Assembly (NCBI GenBank): GCA_019508115.1 | Contig: JAEKMC010000072.1 | Location: 1 to 32,255, forward strand | Length of the DNA: 32,255 nucleotides | Direction of reading: 5' to 3' | DNA from: Sphingomonas sp. | Lineage (GTDB): Bacteria; Pseudomonadota; Alphaproteobacteria; Sphingomonadales; Sphingomonadaceae | Shown: one piece after another, positions 8,543-16,712 of the stretch | Position numbering within the stretch: the stretch's first letter is position 1 | Layout of the letters: each line of letters opens with the position of its first letter | The notes under the pieces: generated by a model | Told to the model about the DNA's origin: nothing | The model's database searches: none | The model's input: the letters and a program-made list of their open reading frames with translations, nothing else | Translations under genes and position numbers: made by a program

Positions 8543-9459
8543 GCCACACTCCGATAGTCGGCGATCAGATCCTCGCAGATCGCACGGGCGGGCCGTATCG
8601 CCTTGATTGCGCCGACGCCATGGCCGGCCGACCAGATCGTCTTCCAGGCACGCGCCTCGCCCTCCAGGTCGAGCGCGCCGACATGGCCGGGCGCGTCGAG
8701 CAGGCCGTTGGCGGCGAGGCTCGCTCTCATGAAATTGGCATGGATGCCGGTGACCTTGTCGGTGTGGACGATGTCGGCGGCGTGTGCCTCGACCATCATC
8801 CGTTTTTGCTCGGGCGAGGCGAGGCTTTCGGCGGCGGGGATGAAGTGGCTGCCGAAATAGCCATAATCCGCGCCCATCAGTTCGGCCGCGGCGATATGGC
8901 GCCCGCGCGACAAAGCGCCCGCGAGCACCAGCGCACCGTCGAAGATGCCGCGTATCTCGTCGATCAGCGCGAAGGGGCTGATCGTGCCGGCATGACCGCC
9001 CGCACCGGCGGAGACCGCGATCAGCCCGTCGGCGCCGGCCTTGGTGGCTTTTTCGGCATGGCGTGCGCTGATGACGTCATGGAAGACGAGGCCGCCATAA
9101 GAATGGACCGCATCGACCACCTCGCGGACGGTGCCGAGCGAGGTGATGACGAGCGGCACCTTGCGCTTCACGATCATTTCGAGATCGGCCTGCAACCGGC
9201 TGTTGGTGCGGTGGACGATTAGATTGACGCCATAAGGCGCGGCATCGCCATCCAACCGTGCCTCTATGTCATCCAGCCATTCGACGAAGCCGTCGGTGGT
9301 GCGCTGGTTCAGCGCCGGAAAGGTGCCGAGCAGGCCCGCCTTGCAGCATTCCACCACCAGGTCAGGCCCCGAGATCAGGAACATCGGGGCGACGATCGCG
9401 GGGATGGCGAGCCGGCCGGCAAGCTGGCTGGGGATGGTCACCTCAGAAGGCGTCCTCAT
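8527..9459 (-). CDS. Nitronate monooxygenase family flavoprotein (NMO/2-nitropropane dioxygenase-like)
   Basis: This 310-residue TIM-barrel flavoprotein shows the family's N-terminal PAIVAPMFLISGPDLV, where FMN contacts are expected, then GTFPALNQRT, GVNLIVHRTN, a middle strand ending HDVISARHAEKA, the Gly-rich AVSAGAGGHAG that holds FMN phosphate in this family, and GADYGYFGSHFI. Family members oxidise alkyl nitronates, but many are uncharacterised and some act as enoyl reductases. Its place inside a beta-oxidation operon suggests a role on acyl-CoA-linked substrates or in detoxifying a nitronate such as 3-nitropropionate, a known inhibitor of succinate dehydrogenase. This is inference. It overlaps its neighbours by 17 bp (acyl-CoA dehydrogenase) and 16 bp (tesB), consistent with coupled translation. 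Confidence 0.9.
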   Translation of the reverse strand: MRTPSEVTIPSQLAGRLAIPAIVAPMFLISGPDLVVECCKAGLLGTFPALNQRTTDGFVEWLDDIEARLDGDAAPYGVNLIVHRTNSRLQADLEMIVKRKVPLVITSLGTVREVVDAVHSYGGLVFHDVISARHAEKATKAGADGLIAVSAGAGGHAGTISPFALIDEIRGIFDGALVLAGALSRGRHIAAAELMGADYGYFGSHFIPAAESLASPEQKRMMVEAHAADIVHTDKVTGIHANFMRASLAANGLLDAPGHVGALDLEGEARAWKTIWSAGHGVGAIKAIRPARAICEDLIADYRSVAWTMK

Positions 9460-11233
9460 CGAGCGCCATCATCGACCCCTTGCCCGACTTGATCGCGAGG
9501 AAGCACGCGGTTGCCTGCGGCAATATCCGATCGAAGAAGAAGGAGGCGGTGGCGATCTTGGCCTTGTAGAAAGCTGCCTCTTCACTGCCCTCAGCGAGGC
9601 GCGCATTGGCGATCTTCGTCGCCTGGGCGAAGCAATAGCCCATCGCGACAAGGCCGAGCAGACGTAGATAGTCGGTCGCCGCCGCACCGGCTTCTTCGGG
9701 ATCCCTGAGCCCCTTTTGCGCGATCGTGCCGGTCGAGAGTTGGAGCGCGCCGAAGGCTTGCGCCAGACCCGGGATGATCGCGGCAAGGCTTTCATCCTCG
9801 GCATGATCTTCCAGGAAATTGGATACGGGGTGGAAGAAGGAGCGCAGGTAACGGCCCATATGCGCGCCGAGCTTGCGCCCGACCAAGTCGAGCGCCTGGA
9901 TGCCGTTGGTGCCTTCGTAGATCATCGCAATCCGGGCATCGCGGACATATTGCTCTACGCCGCTCTCGGCGATGTAGCCGTGACCGCCATAGACCTGGAC
10001 CGCGAGATTGGCGGATTCATAGCCCATGTCGGTGAAGAGCGCCTTCACGACCGGGGTCATCAGAGCGACGAAATCGCCCGCGCGCTGCTTGACCTCGGGA
10101 TCGTTGGAGTAACGCTCGGCATCGAGCGCACGGCTGACCCAAGCGCAGATCGCGCGGCAGCCTTCATTGTAGGCGCGCGCGGTCATCAGCATGCGGCGCA
10201 CGTCGGGGTGAACGATGATCGGATCGGCGGGCTTGTCGGGAAATTTTGGCCCCGAGAGCGCGCGACCCTGGAGCCGGTCCTTCGCGTAATAGACCGCCGA
10301 CTGGTACGCCGCCTCGCCGACGCCGAGCCCCTGGACGCCGACCGAGACGCGCTCGGTGTTCATCATCTTGAACATGGCTTCCATGCCCTTGTGGGGCTTG
10401 CCGACGAGCCAGCCGGTCGAATCCTCGAACTGGAGCTGGCAGGTGGCCGAACCCTTGAGACCCATCTTGTGCTCGATCGCGGCGCAATGGACGCCGTTCG
10501 AGGGGCCGACCGAGCCGTCCGCCTTGGGCAGATATTTGGGTACGAGGAACAGGCTGATGCCCTTCACGCCCGCAGGCGCATCGGGGAGCCGTGCCAGCAC
10601 GAGATGGATGATGTTGTCGGTCAGGTCATGCTCGCCTGCCGAGATGAAGATCTTGGCGCCGGTGATCTTGTAGCTGCCATCGCCCTGCGGGACCGCCTTG
10701 GTGCGGAGCATGCCGAGGTCGGTGCCGCAATGCGCCTCGGTCAGGCACATCGTACACGACCATTCGCCCGAGACGAGTTTCGGCAAATAACGCTTCTTGA
10801 GCTCCTCGGTGGCGAAGCCCTCGATCGCTGTGGTCGCGCCATGGGTCAGGCCGGGGTAGAGACTGAAGGCGAGATTGGCGGCGCAGATCATCTCCTCGGT
10901 CATCTTGTTGACCGTCTCGGGCAGGCCCTGGCCACCCCATTCGGGATCGGACGCGAGCGCGCACCAGCCGCCGTCGCGGAACTGCGCGTAGGCCTCCTTG
11001 AAGCCGGCAGGCGTGCGGACGACGCCGTTTTCGAGATGGCAACCTTCGATATCGCCGGTGCGGTTGAGCGGCAGCAGGATTTCCTGCGCGACGCGGGCGG
11101 CTTCCTCAAGGATGGCGTCCGTCAAATCGGGCGTGAATTCGCTCAGCGCGTCGAGCCCGCCGAAGCCGTCATCCTGGTGGAGTTCGTGCAGCACGAACTT
11201 CATGTCGCGCAATGGCGCTTCGTAGACCTGCAT
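9443..11233 (-). CDS. Acyl-CoA dehydrogenase, long form (DmdC-like, with C-terminal extension)
   Basis: This 596-residue enzyme oxidises acyl-CoA to trans-2-enoyl-CoA using FAD and passes electrons to ETF. It shows the flavin-binding MCLTEAHCGTDLGMLRT (162-178), ITGAKIFIS (190-198), HKMGLKGSATCQLQFED (255-271), MNTERVSVGVQGLG (291-304) and the catalytic-base region YEGTNGIQALDLVGRKL, with Glu440. The N-terminal strand MQVYEAPLRDMKFVLHE and the roughly 130-residue C-terminal extension are typical of the 590-600-residue subgroup that includes 3-methylmercaptopropionyl-CoA dehydrogenase. I therefore cannot tell a fatty-acyl from a methylmercaptopropionyl substrate; the operon favours fatty acyl. 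The ribosome site GAGGGAGAG precedes the ATG. A 101-bp gap with two palindromic repeats separates it from the upstream fusion gene. Confidence 0.94.
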   Translation of the reverse strand: MQVYEAPLRDMKFVLHELHQDDGFGGLDALSEFTPDLTDAILEEAARVAQEILLPLNRTGDIEGCHLENGVVRTPAGFKEAYAQFRDGGWCALASDPEWGGQGLPETVNKMTEEMICAANLAFSLYPGLTHGATTAIEGFATEELKKRYLPKLVSGEWSCTMCLTEAHCGTDLGMLRTKAVPQGDGSYKITGAKIFISAGEHDLTDNIIHLVLARLPDAPAGVKGISLFLVPKYLPKADGSVGPSNGVHCAAIEHKMGLKGSATCQLQFEDSTGWLVGKPHKGMEAMFKMMNTERVSVGVQGLGVGEAAYQSAVYYAKDRLQGRALSGPKFPDKPADPIIVHPDVRRMLMTARAYNEGCRAICAWVSRALDAERYSNDPEVKQRAGDFVALMTPVVKALFTDMGYESANLAVQVYGGHGYIAESGVEQYVRDARIAMIYEGTNGIQALDLVGRKLGAHMGRYLRSFFHPVSNFLEDHAEDESLAAIIPGLAQAFGALQLSTGTIAQKGLRDPEEAGAAATDYLRLLGLVAMGYCFAQATKIANARLAEGSEEAAFYKAKIATASFFFDRILPQATACFLAIKSGKGSMMALDEDAF

Positions 11234-11253
11234 TCATACTCTCCCTCGGTGTC

Positions 11254-11273
11254 ATCCCAGCGAAAGCTGGGAT
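11254..11273. repeat. Palindromic intergenic repeat, copy 2
   Basis: ATCCCAGCGAAAGCTGGGAT is a perfect 8-bp stem with a GAAA loop in the gap between the fusion gene and the acyl-CoA dehydrogenase gene. It is inverted relative to copy 3, 30 bp away, so the two can also pair with each other. It ends 20 bp before the dehydrogenase start codon in transcript order. Confidence 0.85.
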
Positions 11274-11303
11274 CTCGGGAGGCGATTCCGTGACCTCCTG
11301 AGG

Positions 11304-11321
11304 CCCCAGCTTTCGCTGGGG
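11304..11321. repeat. Palindromic intergenic repeat, copy 3
   Basis: CCCCAGCTTTCGCTGGGG, followed by CGACGGAT, is a perfect 7-bp stem located just after the stop codon of the fusion gene (leftward strand). Together with copy 2 it makes a paired REP-like element inside an apparent operon. Possible effects are stabilising the 3' end of the upstream message or attenuating transcription. Confidence 0.85.
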
Positions 11322-11334
11322 CGACGGATTATGT

Positions 11335-13656
11335 TCAGTTCCTCAACGGCTTGCCCGTCTCCAGCATATGCTCGACCCGCGCGATCGTGCGGACGTCGCG
11401 GACGCGCAGCATGAAGGCGTCGCGCTCCAGCTTGAGCATGTCCTGCTCGCTCACCGTGTCGACGAGGTCGGCCGGGCCGCCGGTCAGTACGCCCGCGAGT
11501 GCGTCGGACACGACCATGTCGTAATCGGTCGCGAGCCCGCGCTTGCGGAAGGACTGCGCCGCCATGTTGAGCCCGACATGCCCGCTTTCGCCCGGCAACC
11601 TGAATTCGGGCGGGGCGGGGGGCTGATAGCCTTCGGCCAGCGCGAGTGCTTTCGCCTTGGCGTCGCTCAGCAACCGGTCGCGGTTCATTGTGATGCCGTC
11701 ATCGGGGCGCAGGAACATGAGTTCCTTGGCCTGGGCGGCGGATTTGGACACGGTCGCGGTCGAGACGGTCTCGAACACCTTGGCGACGGCGGGCATCGGC
11801 CCCTTCGGCATGGCAGGCGCATCCCGCCAGCGCTGGATCATCTCCCCGCAACCGCCCCAGCCCGGGATCAGCCCGACGCCGCATTCGACCAGCCCCATAT
11901 AGAGCTCGGCATGCGACTGGATCGCGTCGCAATGGAGCAGGATTTCGCAGCCGCCGCCCAACGCCATGCCGGCGGGCGCGCCGACCACGGGGAAGGGAGC
12001 ATATTTGAGCGCTTTGTAGGCTTTCTGGCCGCCCGCGACGAGCTTCTCGACCTCGCTCCAGGCCGCGATGTTGAGCGCGAACAGGGCCAGGCCGAGATTG
12101 GCGCCGGCGGAGAAATTGCTGCCGTCATTATAGACGATCAAAGCCTTGAAGCTCTTCTGGACGAGCGGGATCGCCTGGCCGATCAGCTTCATCACGTCGC
12201 CGTCGAGCGCATTCATTTTGCCGGTGAATTCGAGGGCTGCAACGCCGTCGCCTACGTCCCACAGAGCAGCGGAAGCGTTCTTGAGCAAAGGCTGGCTCGC
12301 GAGCTTGATATCTTCGAGCCGGAGCACGCCTTCGGGGCGGACGATGTCGTGATATTCGCCATCCAATCCAAGATATTGGCGCTTACCGTTCTCGACCCGG
12401 TAGAAGCTGCGCTCGCCCGCCAGCTTGAGCAGATCGGGAACGGGCTTGCCCTCGGTTTCGAGCCGCTGGGCGAGATTGGCGGCGCCGATCCTGTCGATCA
12501 TCTCGAACGGGCCGGCTTTCCAATTATAGCCGAGCTTCATCGCGTCATCGATCGCGACGACATCGTCCGCCGCCTGGGGGACCAGGCTCGCGGCATAGGA
12601 AAGCGTGCCGCCGAGGATCGCCCAGGCATAGTCGCCGATCTTCCCCTCGGTCGCGATCAGCGCGTTCAGATCGCCTTTGGCGGCGGGGCCGGAGGGGCCG
12701 ACCGGCTTTTCCTTCTCGCGATAGTCTCCGCTAACCAGATCAATGGCTTCGCGGCGCTTGTTCATGTCCGGATTAAGGCGATAGAAGCCGCCTTTGCCCT
12801 TTCGGCCGATCGAGCCCTCGGCGATCATCCGCTCGATCAGCGGGATCGAGCGCGCGATCGCCTGATAGGGATCGCCCTTGGGCAAGGTCTCGGTCAGACT
12901 TTTCTGGAGGTGCGGCATCAGGTCGATGCCGACCAAGTCCATCAGCCCGAAAATACCGGTTTTGGGCACGCCCATCGGCTTGCCCGCGATGGCATCGGCT
13001 TCCTCGACCGTGAGGCCGAGATCGAAGGCCGCGTTGAGCGCGAGTTGGATCCAGAGCGTACCGATCCGGTTGGCGATGAAGCCCGGCGTGTCCTTGGCAT
13101 GGACGATGGTCTTACCCATGGCGCGATCGGCAAAAGCCTCGACCCGCGCCGCGATGGCGGGATCGGTTGCCGCGCCGGTCACGATCTCCAGCAGCCGCAT
13201 GTAGCGCGGCGGGTTGAAGAAATGCGTGATCAGGAAGTCGCGCTTGAAGGCATCACTGCGCCCCTCGACCAATTGACCGAGCGGGATGGTCGAGGTGTTG
13301 GAGGAGATGGCGGTGCCGGGCCGGCGCACCGCCTCCAGCCTTGAGTAGAGATCGCGCTTGATATCGAGCCGCTCAATCACCGCCTCGATAATCCAGTCGC
13401 ACTCCGCCACCTTGGCGAGATCGTCCTCGATATTGCCCGTTTCGATCAGCCTGGCAGCCTTGGGCGACATGAAGGGAGCCGGATCGGTCTTGAGCATCTT
13501 CGCGACCGCACCCTCCGCAACTGCGTTGCGATTGGCGGGATCCCGCACGATGTCGAGCAATAGCACCGGCACGCCGGCGTTGGCGGCTTGCGCGGCGATG
13601 CCGGCGCCCATCACGCCCGCCCCGATCACGCAGACCTTCTTGATCGCGTCGGTCAT
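11335..13656 (-). CDS. 3-hydroxyacyl-CoA dehydrogenase / enoyl-CoA hydratase fusion (FadN-like domain order)
   Basis: This 773-residue bifunctional enzyme hydrates 2-enoyl-CoA and oxidises the resulting 3-hydroxyacyl-CoA with NAD. The dehydrogenase comes first: VCVIGAGVMGAGIA (8-21) is the Rossmann motif, followed by ITHFFNPPRYMRLLEIV with the catalytic His and NRIGTLWIQLALN at the start of the C-terminal dehydrogenase domain. The hydratase domain is at the C-terminus: GMALGGGCEILL and LVECGVGLIPG keep both catalytic glutamates. This order is the reverse of E. coli FadB and matches Bacillus FadN and its alphaproteobacterial homologues. The ATG at 13656 overlaps the thiolase stop (ATGA), giving a coupled pair. 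The frame stays open upstream inside the thiolase gene, but the Rossmann domain fixes the start. Confidence 0.94.
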   Translation of the reverse strand: MTDAIKKVCVIGAGVMGAGIAAQAANAGVPVLLLDIVRDPANRNAVAEGAVAKMLKTDPAPFMSPKAARLIETGNIEDDLAKVAECDWIIEAVIERLDIKRDLYSRLEAVRRPGTAISSNTSTIPLGQLVEGRSDAFKRDFLITHFFNPPRYMRLLEIVTGAATDPAIAARVEAFADRAMGKTIVHAKDTPGFIANRIGTLWIQLALNAAFDLGLTVEEADAIAGKPMGVPKTGIFGLMDLVGIDLMPHLQKSLTETLPKGDPYQAIARSIPLIERMIAEGSIGRKGKGGFYRLNPDMNKRREAIDLVSGDYREKEKPVGPSGPAAKGDLNALIATEGKIGDYAWAILGGTLSYAASLVPQAADDVVAIDDAMKLGYNWKAGPFEMIDRIGAANLAQRLETEGKPVPDLLKLAGERSFYRVENGKRQYLGLDGEYHDIVRPEGVLRLEDIKLASQPLLKNASAALWDVGDGVAALEFTGKMNALDGDVMKLIGQAIPLVQKSFKALIVYNDGSNFSAGANLGLALFALNIAAWSEVEKLVAGGQKAYKALKYAPFPVVGAPAGMALGGGCEILLHCDAIQSHAELYMGLVECGVGLIPGWGGCGEMIQRWRDAPAMPKGPMPAVAKVFETVSTATVSKSAAQAKELMFLRPDDGITMNRDRLLSDAKAKALALAEGYQPPAPPEFRLPGESGHVGLNMAAQSFRKRGLATDYDMVVSDALAGVLTGGPADLVDTVSEQDMLKLERDAFMLRVRDVRTIARVEHMLETGKPLRN

Positions 13657-14789
13657 TCGGCCGCCTCCAAGACGGTGGCGATGCCCTGGCCGCCGCCGAT
13701 GCACTGGGTGGCGAGCGCATAATGGCCGCCCTGGCGCTTGAGCAGGGACGCAGCCTTGCCGACAATGCGCGCCCCGGTCGCGCCGAGCGGGTGGCCGATC
13801 GCGATCGCGCCGCCGTCGATATTCACCGTATCGGGCTTCAGGCCCAGGTCGCGCATGCAAGCGAGCGCCTGGCTGGCGAAGGCTTCGTTCAGCTCGACCA
13901 CGTCGAGGTCGCCGACCGAAATTCCGGCGCGTTCCAGTGCCTTGGTCGAGGCGCCGACCGGGCCGATGCCCATGATCTCGGGCGCGCAGCCGGCGATGCC
14001 GACCGATTTGATCCGGGCGAGGATCTGCAGTCCGTGCTCGCGCGCATAATCTTCGCTCGTCACCAGCACCGCGCTGGCGCCGTCGGTGAGCGGCGAGGCG
14101 GTGCCCGCGGTCACCGACCCGTTGGCGTCGAAGGCGGGTTTCAGCCCGGCCAGGGCCTCAGCATTGGTGTCGGCGCGGATCGTGCCGTCCTCGCTCACCA
14201 CGCCTTTCTTTGTCTGGATGGGCACGATCTCGTCACTGAGCTTGCCATCGTCGCGTGCCGCCGCAGCCTTGTGCTGGCTCCGGACCGCGAAAGCCTCCTG
14301 CTCGGCGCGCGTGATCTGATATTTGGTCGCGACGTTCTCGGCGGTCTCGCCCATGCCCATATAGGCGGCGCTCTTGGCCGCGAGCGCGGGGTTGGGGAGG
14401 GGGTTGAATCCCATCATCGGCACGCGGCTCATCGACTCGACGCCCGCGCAGATGAAGACCTCGCCCGCGCCCAATTGAATCTGACCCATCGCGATATGGA
14501 TCGCGCTCATCGACGATCCGCAGAAGCGGTTGACCGTCATCCCGCCTACCGAAAGCGGCAGGCCCGCCAGCAGGCCGATGAGCCGCGCAACGTTGAGGCC
14601 CTGCTCGCCTTCAGGGAAAGCGCAGCCGAGGATGATGTCCTCGATATCCGCGACGGCGACCCCGGTCCGCTCGATCAGCCCGCGAATCACCTGCGCCGCG
14701 AGATCGTCGGGGCGGACGCGCGCCAGCTCCCCTTTCGTGGCGAAGTGGAAGGGCGAGCGGACATAGCCCGCGATCACGGTGTTGCGCAT
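13653..14789 (-). CDS. fadA: Acetyl-CoA acyltransferase (3-ketoacyl-CoA thiolase)
   Basis: This 378-residue thiolase cleaves 3-ketoacyl-CoA with CoA to acetyl-CoA and a shortened acyl-CoA. The nucleophile lies in VNRFCGSSMSAIH (Cys90), the His motif is GGAIAIGHPLGATGARI (His333), and the second active cysteine is in QCIGGGQG (Cys363). LNEAFASQALACMRDLG gives the NEAF loop. Length is slightly shorter than usual (about 390). It is the first gene of the leftward beta-oxidation operon, and its stop overlaps the start of the dehydrogenase/hydratase fusion, so the two probably form a thiolase-multifunctional enzyme pair. GGAGAGTGACCG precedes the ATG. A biosynthetic acetoacetyl-CoA thiolase is less likely given the neighbours. 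Confidence 0.93.
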   Translation of the reverse strand: MRNTVIAGYVRSPFHFATKGELARVRPDDLAAQVIRGLIERTGVAVADIEDIILGCAFPEGEQGLNVARLIGLLAGLPLSVGGMTVNRFCGSSMSAIHIAMGQIQLGAGEVFICAGVESMSRVPMMGFNPLPNPALAAKSAAYMGMGETAENVATKYQITRAEQEAFAVRSQHKAAAARDDGKLSDEIVPIQTKKGVVSEDGTIRADTNAEALAGLKPAFDANGSVTAGTASPLTDGASAVLVTSEDYAREHGLQILARIKSVGIAGCAPEIMGIGPVGASTKALERAGISVGDLDVVELNEAFASQALACMRDLGLKPDTVNIDGGAIAIGHPLGATGARIVGKAASLLKRQGGHYALATQCIGGGQGIATVLEAAE

Positions 14790-14808
14790 CGGTCACTCTC
14801 CGGCAGGC

Positions 14809-14867
14809 ACTTGACGATAGCGTGCCTTGTCGCCCTAAAGGTGCGATACTTTCCCTATACGTCAAGT
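14809..14867. promoter_or_regulatory. Candidate operator/divergent promoter: spaced inverted repeat in the fatty-acid divergon
   Basis: The arm ACTTGACGATAG (14809-14820) on the top strand is mirrored by CTATACGTCAAGT (14855-14867), which reads ACTTGACGTATAG on the bottom strand; the arms match except for one inserted base. Each arm contains a TTGACG hexamer resembling a -35 box pointing into the interval, one per direction. On the plus strand TTGACG (14811-14816) is followed after 19 bp by TAAAGG; a 19-bp spacer is typical of promoters activated by MerR-type proteins, and a MerR-like gene ends the rightward operon. Start sites and binding are inferred. Confidence 0.45.
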
Positions 14868-14961
14868 AATTTTTCGTGCACAAACATTGAACGTCGGGCG
14901 CGAGCCCGGGTTCGGATCACACGCCAAAGAGCGCGGATCTGGAGAAGGATGAAGGAGAGCT

Positions 14962-15363
14962 ATGATCGGCTTGAGCATGCTCGCGGCGGCAGCCGCGATG
15001 AGCCCCGATGCCGCCATCGGACGGTGGCGCACGGAAACGCGAAACGGCATCGTCGAGGTCGAGCGCTGCGGCGCCTCGATCTGCGGAAGGCTGGTCAGCT
15101 CCGACGGGCTCCGCACCAATCCCAATATGTTGGACATCAACAACAAGGATGCGGCCTTGCGCGGCCGTCGCCTGATGAACCTGCAGGTCTTGGGCGGATT
15201 CACGCGGAGTGATGGCGGGTGGAGCGGCGGCACCATCTATAATGGCGAGGATGGCGGCACCTACCGCGCCACCGTCACGCCGATCGATGCCGATCACCTC
15301 AAGGTGAAAGGATGCATCATCTGGCCGCTCTGCAAGAGCCAGACCTGGACGCGCTTCCGCTGA
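14962..15363 (+). CDS. DUF2147-family exported protein
   Basis: This 133-residue protein has a very short hydrophobic N-terminus (MIGLSMLAAAAAM), probably a signal peptide. The mature part is typical of DUF2147: IGRWRTETRNGIVEVERCG, then SICGRLVSS, DINNKDAALRGRRLMNLQVLGGF, and a C-terminal CIIWPLCKSQTWTRF. Cysteine pairs near both ends suggest disulphides in the periplasm. The family's function is not established. GAAGGAGAGCT directly before the ATG is a good ribosome site, and a small hairpin CGGGC-GCGA-GCCCG (14895-14908) lies in the presumed leader. It is the first gene of the rightward operon, 44 bp before the fadL-like gene, so a link to lipid uptake is suggested by context only. Confidence 0.87.
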   Translation: MIGLSMLAAAAAMSPDAAIGRWRTETRNGIVEVERCGASICGRLVSSDGLRTNPNMLDINNKDAALRGRRLMNLQVLGGFTRSDGGWSGGTIYNGEDGGTYRATVTPIDADHLKVKGCIIWPLCKSQTWTRFR

Positions 15364-15407
15364 TGCGCCCCCAATTCAACAAAACGAAAAGCATGAGGGA
15401 GTTTAGG

Positions 15408-16712
15408 ATGACCAAGGTTTCCAGGCGCGCGCTTTTCGCCGCGAGCATCTCCGTCCTCGCGGGCGGGATCGCCACGTCGGCCGACGCGGCCGCTTTCTAC
15501 CTGCAGGAACAGTCGGTGCGTGGCGCAGGCCGCGCTTATTCGGGCGAGGTCGCCGATCAGGGTGCGGCATCGTTGTGGTGGAATCCCGCCGCAAGCGGCG
15601 GCATGACCGGCGGCGATGCGGTGATCGGCGTGAGCGAGATCATGCCGCGCGGAAACGTGCACAATAATGGCACATTGATCATCCGTCCGGGCCAGGCGCC
15701 CGCGCCGGTTGGCGGCGATGCCGATTCACGCAACCCGATCAAGGACGGGACTTTGCCGTCGGGCGCCGTCGCCTACGGTATCACGCCGCGCCTGTCGTTC
15801 GGGCTGGCCGTGACCTCGCCCTTCAGCTTCACGACCAATTATGAATCGACCAGTTGGGCACGGTATACTGCCGACAAGACCAACCTTCGCATGGTCGACA
15901 TTCAGCCGTCCTTGGCCTTCGCGATCACGCCCGAAATCAGCATCGGCGCCGGCGTCAATGCCGAATATGTGAAGGCGAGCCTCTCCAATTCCCTGCCCAA
16001 TCTCTCGCCCTTGCTGCCCGATGGACATCAAACACTGAAGGGCAATGGCTGGAATTGGGGCTGGACCGTGGGCGCGCAATTCCATGCGGGCAATGCCGTC
16101 ACCGTCGGACTCAGCTACAAATCGAGCATCAAGCACAAGCTCGACGGCAATGTCATCACGGCGGGCCTGGCGGGCCCCATTGCCGGACTGAACGGCACGA
16201 TTCCCACCTCGGCCGAATTCCGCACGCCGTGGCAGGCGATGGTCGGCATCCGCGCCAAGGTGACGCCCACGCTGACGCTCAACGCGGAGATCAATCGCTT
16301 CGGCTGGAACAAGTTCGACACGATCGACCTGGGCGCGCCGCTCAACGTCGCGATCCCCGAAAATTACGGCAATAGCTGGAGCTATGCCGGGGGTCTCGAT
16401 TATGCGCTCTCGCCGGGCGTGACGCTCCGTGCGGGCATCCAGCGCGACCAATCGCCGACCCGTGACACGCATCGCGACGCGCGCGTGCCCGACAGCAACC
16501 GCTGGAACTTCGCCGCGGGTGGCAGCGTCGACGTGACCAAAGGTGTCGGGATCGATGCCGCGGTGAACTATATCAAATTCAAGGACGCCAGCATCGACCG
16601 CACCACCGCCGCCTATGCGGGCTCGCCGGTGCAAACCCCGATCCTGGTCAACGGCAGGATCGAGAATGCGCATGCGCTGGTCCTATCGATCGGGGCGCAT
16701 GTGAAGTTCTGA
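15408..16712 (+). CDS. FadL/TodX-family outer membrane long-chain fatty acid or hydrophobic-compound channel
   Basis: This 434-residue protein has a signal peptide ending near TSADAAA (about 29). The mature N-terminus AFYLQEQSVRGAGRAYSG, followed by DQGAASLWWNPA, is the hallmark of the FadL hatch region with its NPA motif. The remainder is a barrel of alternating strands ending in AHVKF with a terminal Phe. It should let long-chain fatty acids or other hydrophobic molecules diffuse across the outer membrane; the partner ligase gene downstream argues for fatty acids. I chose the ATG at 15408, preceded by GAGGGAGTTTAGG; an upstream ATG at 15393 in the same frame would overlap that site. The stop overlaps the ligase start by one base (TGATG), so translation is probably coupled. 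Confidence 0.9.
   Translation: MTKVSRRALFAASISVLAGGIATSADAAAFYLQEQSVRGAGRAYSGEVADQGAASLWWNPAASGGMTGGDAVIGVSEIMPRGNVHNNGTLIIRPGQAPAPVGGDADSRNPIKDGTLPSGAVAYGITPRLSFGLAVTSPFSFTTNYESTSWARYTADKTNLRMVDIQPSLAFAITPEISIGAGVNAEYVKASLSNSLPNLSPLLPDGHQTLKGNGWNWGWTVGAQFHAGNAVTVGLSYKSSIKHKLDGNVITAGLAGPIAGLNGTIPTSAEFRTPWQAMVGIRAKVTPTLTLNAEINRFGWNKFDTIDLGAPLNVAIPENYGNSWSYAGGLDYALSPGVTLRAGIQRDQSPTRDTHRDARVPDSNRWNFAAGGSVDVTKGVGIDAAVNYIKFKDASIDRTTAAYAGSPVQTPILVNGRIENAHALVLSIGAHVKF

Noticed and set aside
9716-11293. 525-codon open frame on the plus strand opposite the acyl-CoA dehydrogenase
   Set aside because: It mirrors a clear enzyme gene in GC-rich DNA, has low-complexity Arg/Asp/Glu-rich composition and no motif.
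11368-13344. 658-codon open frame on the plus strand opposite the dehydrogenase/hydratase fusion
   Set aside because: A shadow of a well-supported gene with no recognisable domain or ribosome site.
13722-15212. Long plus-strand frame spanning the thiolase gene and the divergent promoter region
   Set aside because: It is antisense to fadA and overlaps the better-supported DUF2147 gene in another frame.
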